Source: Anaerolineales bacterium (GTDB lineage Bacteria; Chloroflexota; Anaerolineae; Anaerolineales; Villigracilaceae). From it: a stretch of DNA of 5,666 nucleotides. Both the position numbers and the translations under genes were made by a program. The notes below the pieces were generated by a model, which saw only the letters and a list, made by a program, of their open reading frames with translations, was not told where the DNA came from and ran no database searches. Shown here one piece after another: positions 5,532 through 5,666 of the stretch. The DNA lies in the NCBI GenBank assembly GCA_025966435.1, contig JAICRQ010000252.1:1-5666 (forward strand), given 5' to 3'. Every line of letters begins with the position of its first letter. Positions within the stretch are counted from its first letter, which is position 1.

Positions 5532-5666
5532 ATGACAACCATCGACCTGACCGTCGAACCCTCTCGCCGGGCAAATGCGCTCAAGCGAGCTAAAGAACGC
5601 AATATCATCATCCCCACCTACGCACAAATGAAGGATCCTTCCAGGATCCCTGCACACGTAAAAGAG
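5532..5666 (+). CDS. N-terminal fragment of a probable PLP-dependent lyase (cysteine synthase / tryptophan synthase beta-like), cut by the window end
   Basis: 45 codons are open to the end of the window, beginning MTTIDLTVEPSRRANALKRA and continuing through ERNIIIPTYAQMKDPSRIP. AGGAG 6 bases before the ATG supports the start. The Arg/Lys-rich helix followed by IIIPTYAQMKDP resembles, from memory, the N-terminus of fold-type II PLP enzymes annotated as cysteine-synthase-like or PLP-dependent lyase/thiolase proteins in Chloroflexota. No active-site residue is in the visible part, so this assignment rests on resemblance only. The gene is divergent from the tandem-GNAT gene, and its upstream region is rich in dyads, suggesting regulated expression. 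Confidence 0.55.
   Translation, partial: MTTIDLTVEPSRRANALKRAKERNIIIPTYAQMKDPSRIPAHVKE

Overview
The window looks like chromosomal DNA from a bacterium with moderate GC content and ordinary Shine-Dalgarno signals. The phytoene synthase, the long TspO-like membrane protein, the two-domain acetyltransferase and the start of a PLP-enzyme-like protein together suggest a member of the Chloroflexota, probably Anaerolineae-like. This is inferred from remembered protein resemblance; there is no rRNA or other marker here to prove it. I see no tRNA, rRNA, CRISPR array, insertion sequence or phage gene.

Region 1 (1-1330) is a plus-strand pair. The 3' half of a phytoene synthase gene (crtB) is followed after 31 bases by a 251-residue TspO/MBR-family membrane protein. 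A textbook intrinsic terminator closes the pair. This looks like the end of a carotenoid (or squalene-type isoprenoid) operon.

Region 2 (1331-3986) holds three plus-strand genes: a GDSL/SGNH esterase that is probably a lipoprotein, a class I SAM-dependent O-methyltransferase, and a PatB/MalY-type PLP enzyme (C-S beta-lyase or aminotransferase). The spacings are 55 and 26 bases, and a 9-bp hairpin follows the third gene. The first gene has an unusual start region, with a short leader ORF overlapping it and two competing starts. No shared pathway for the three genes is evident.

Region 3 (3987-4220) has no convincing gene. It contains several small hairpins and a start-less minus-strand open frame that could be a remnant.

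Region 4 (4221-5666) holds a divergent pair. On the minus strand is a 358-residue protein with two GNAT acetyltransferase domains. It has a very good sigma-70-type promoter whose -35 and spacer are covered by a perfect 8-bp inverted repeat. On the plus strand is the first 45 codons of a protein that may be a tryptophan-synthase-beta/cysteine-synthase-like PLP enzyme. The 234 bases between them carry several dyads, a TATAAT box without a good -35, and a hairpin directly abutting the downstream ribosome binding site. This is the most regulation-rich part of the window.

No wholly new system is demonstrated. The best leads are the promoter/operator architecture of the divergent region, the start region of the GDSL gene, and the C-terminally extended TspO-like protein next to crtB.
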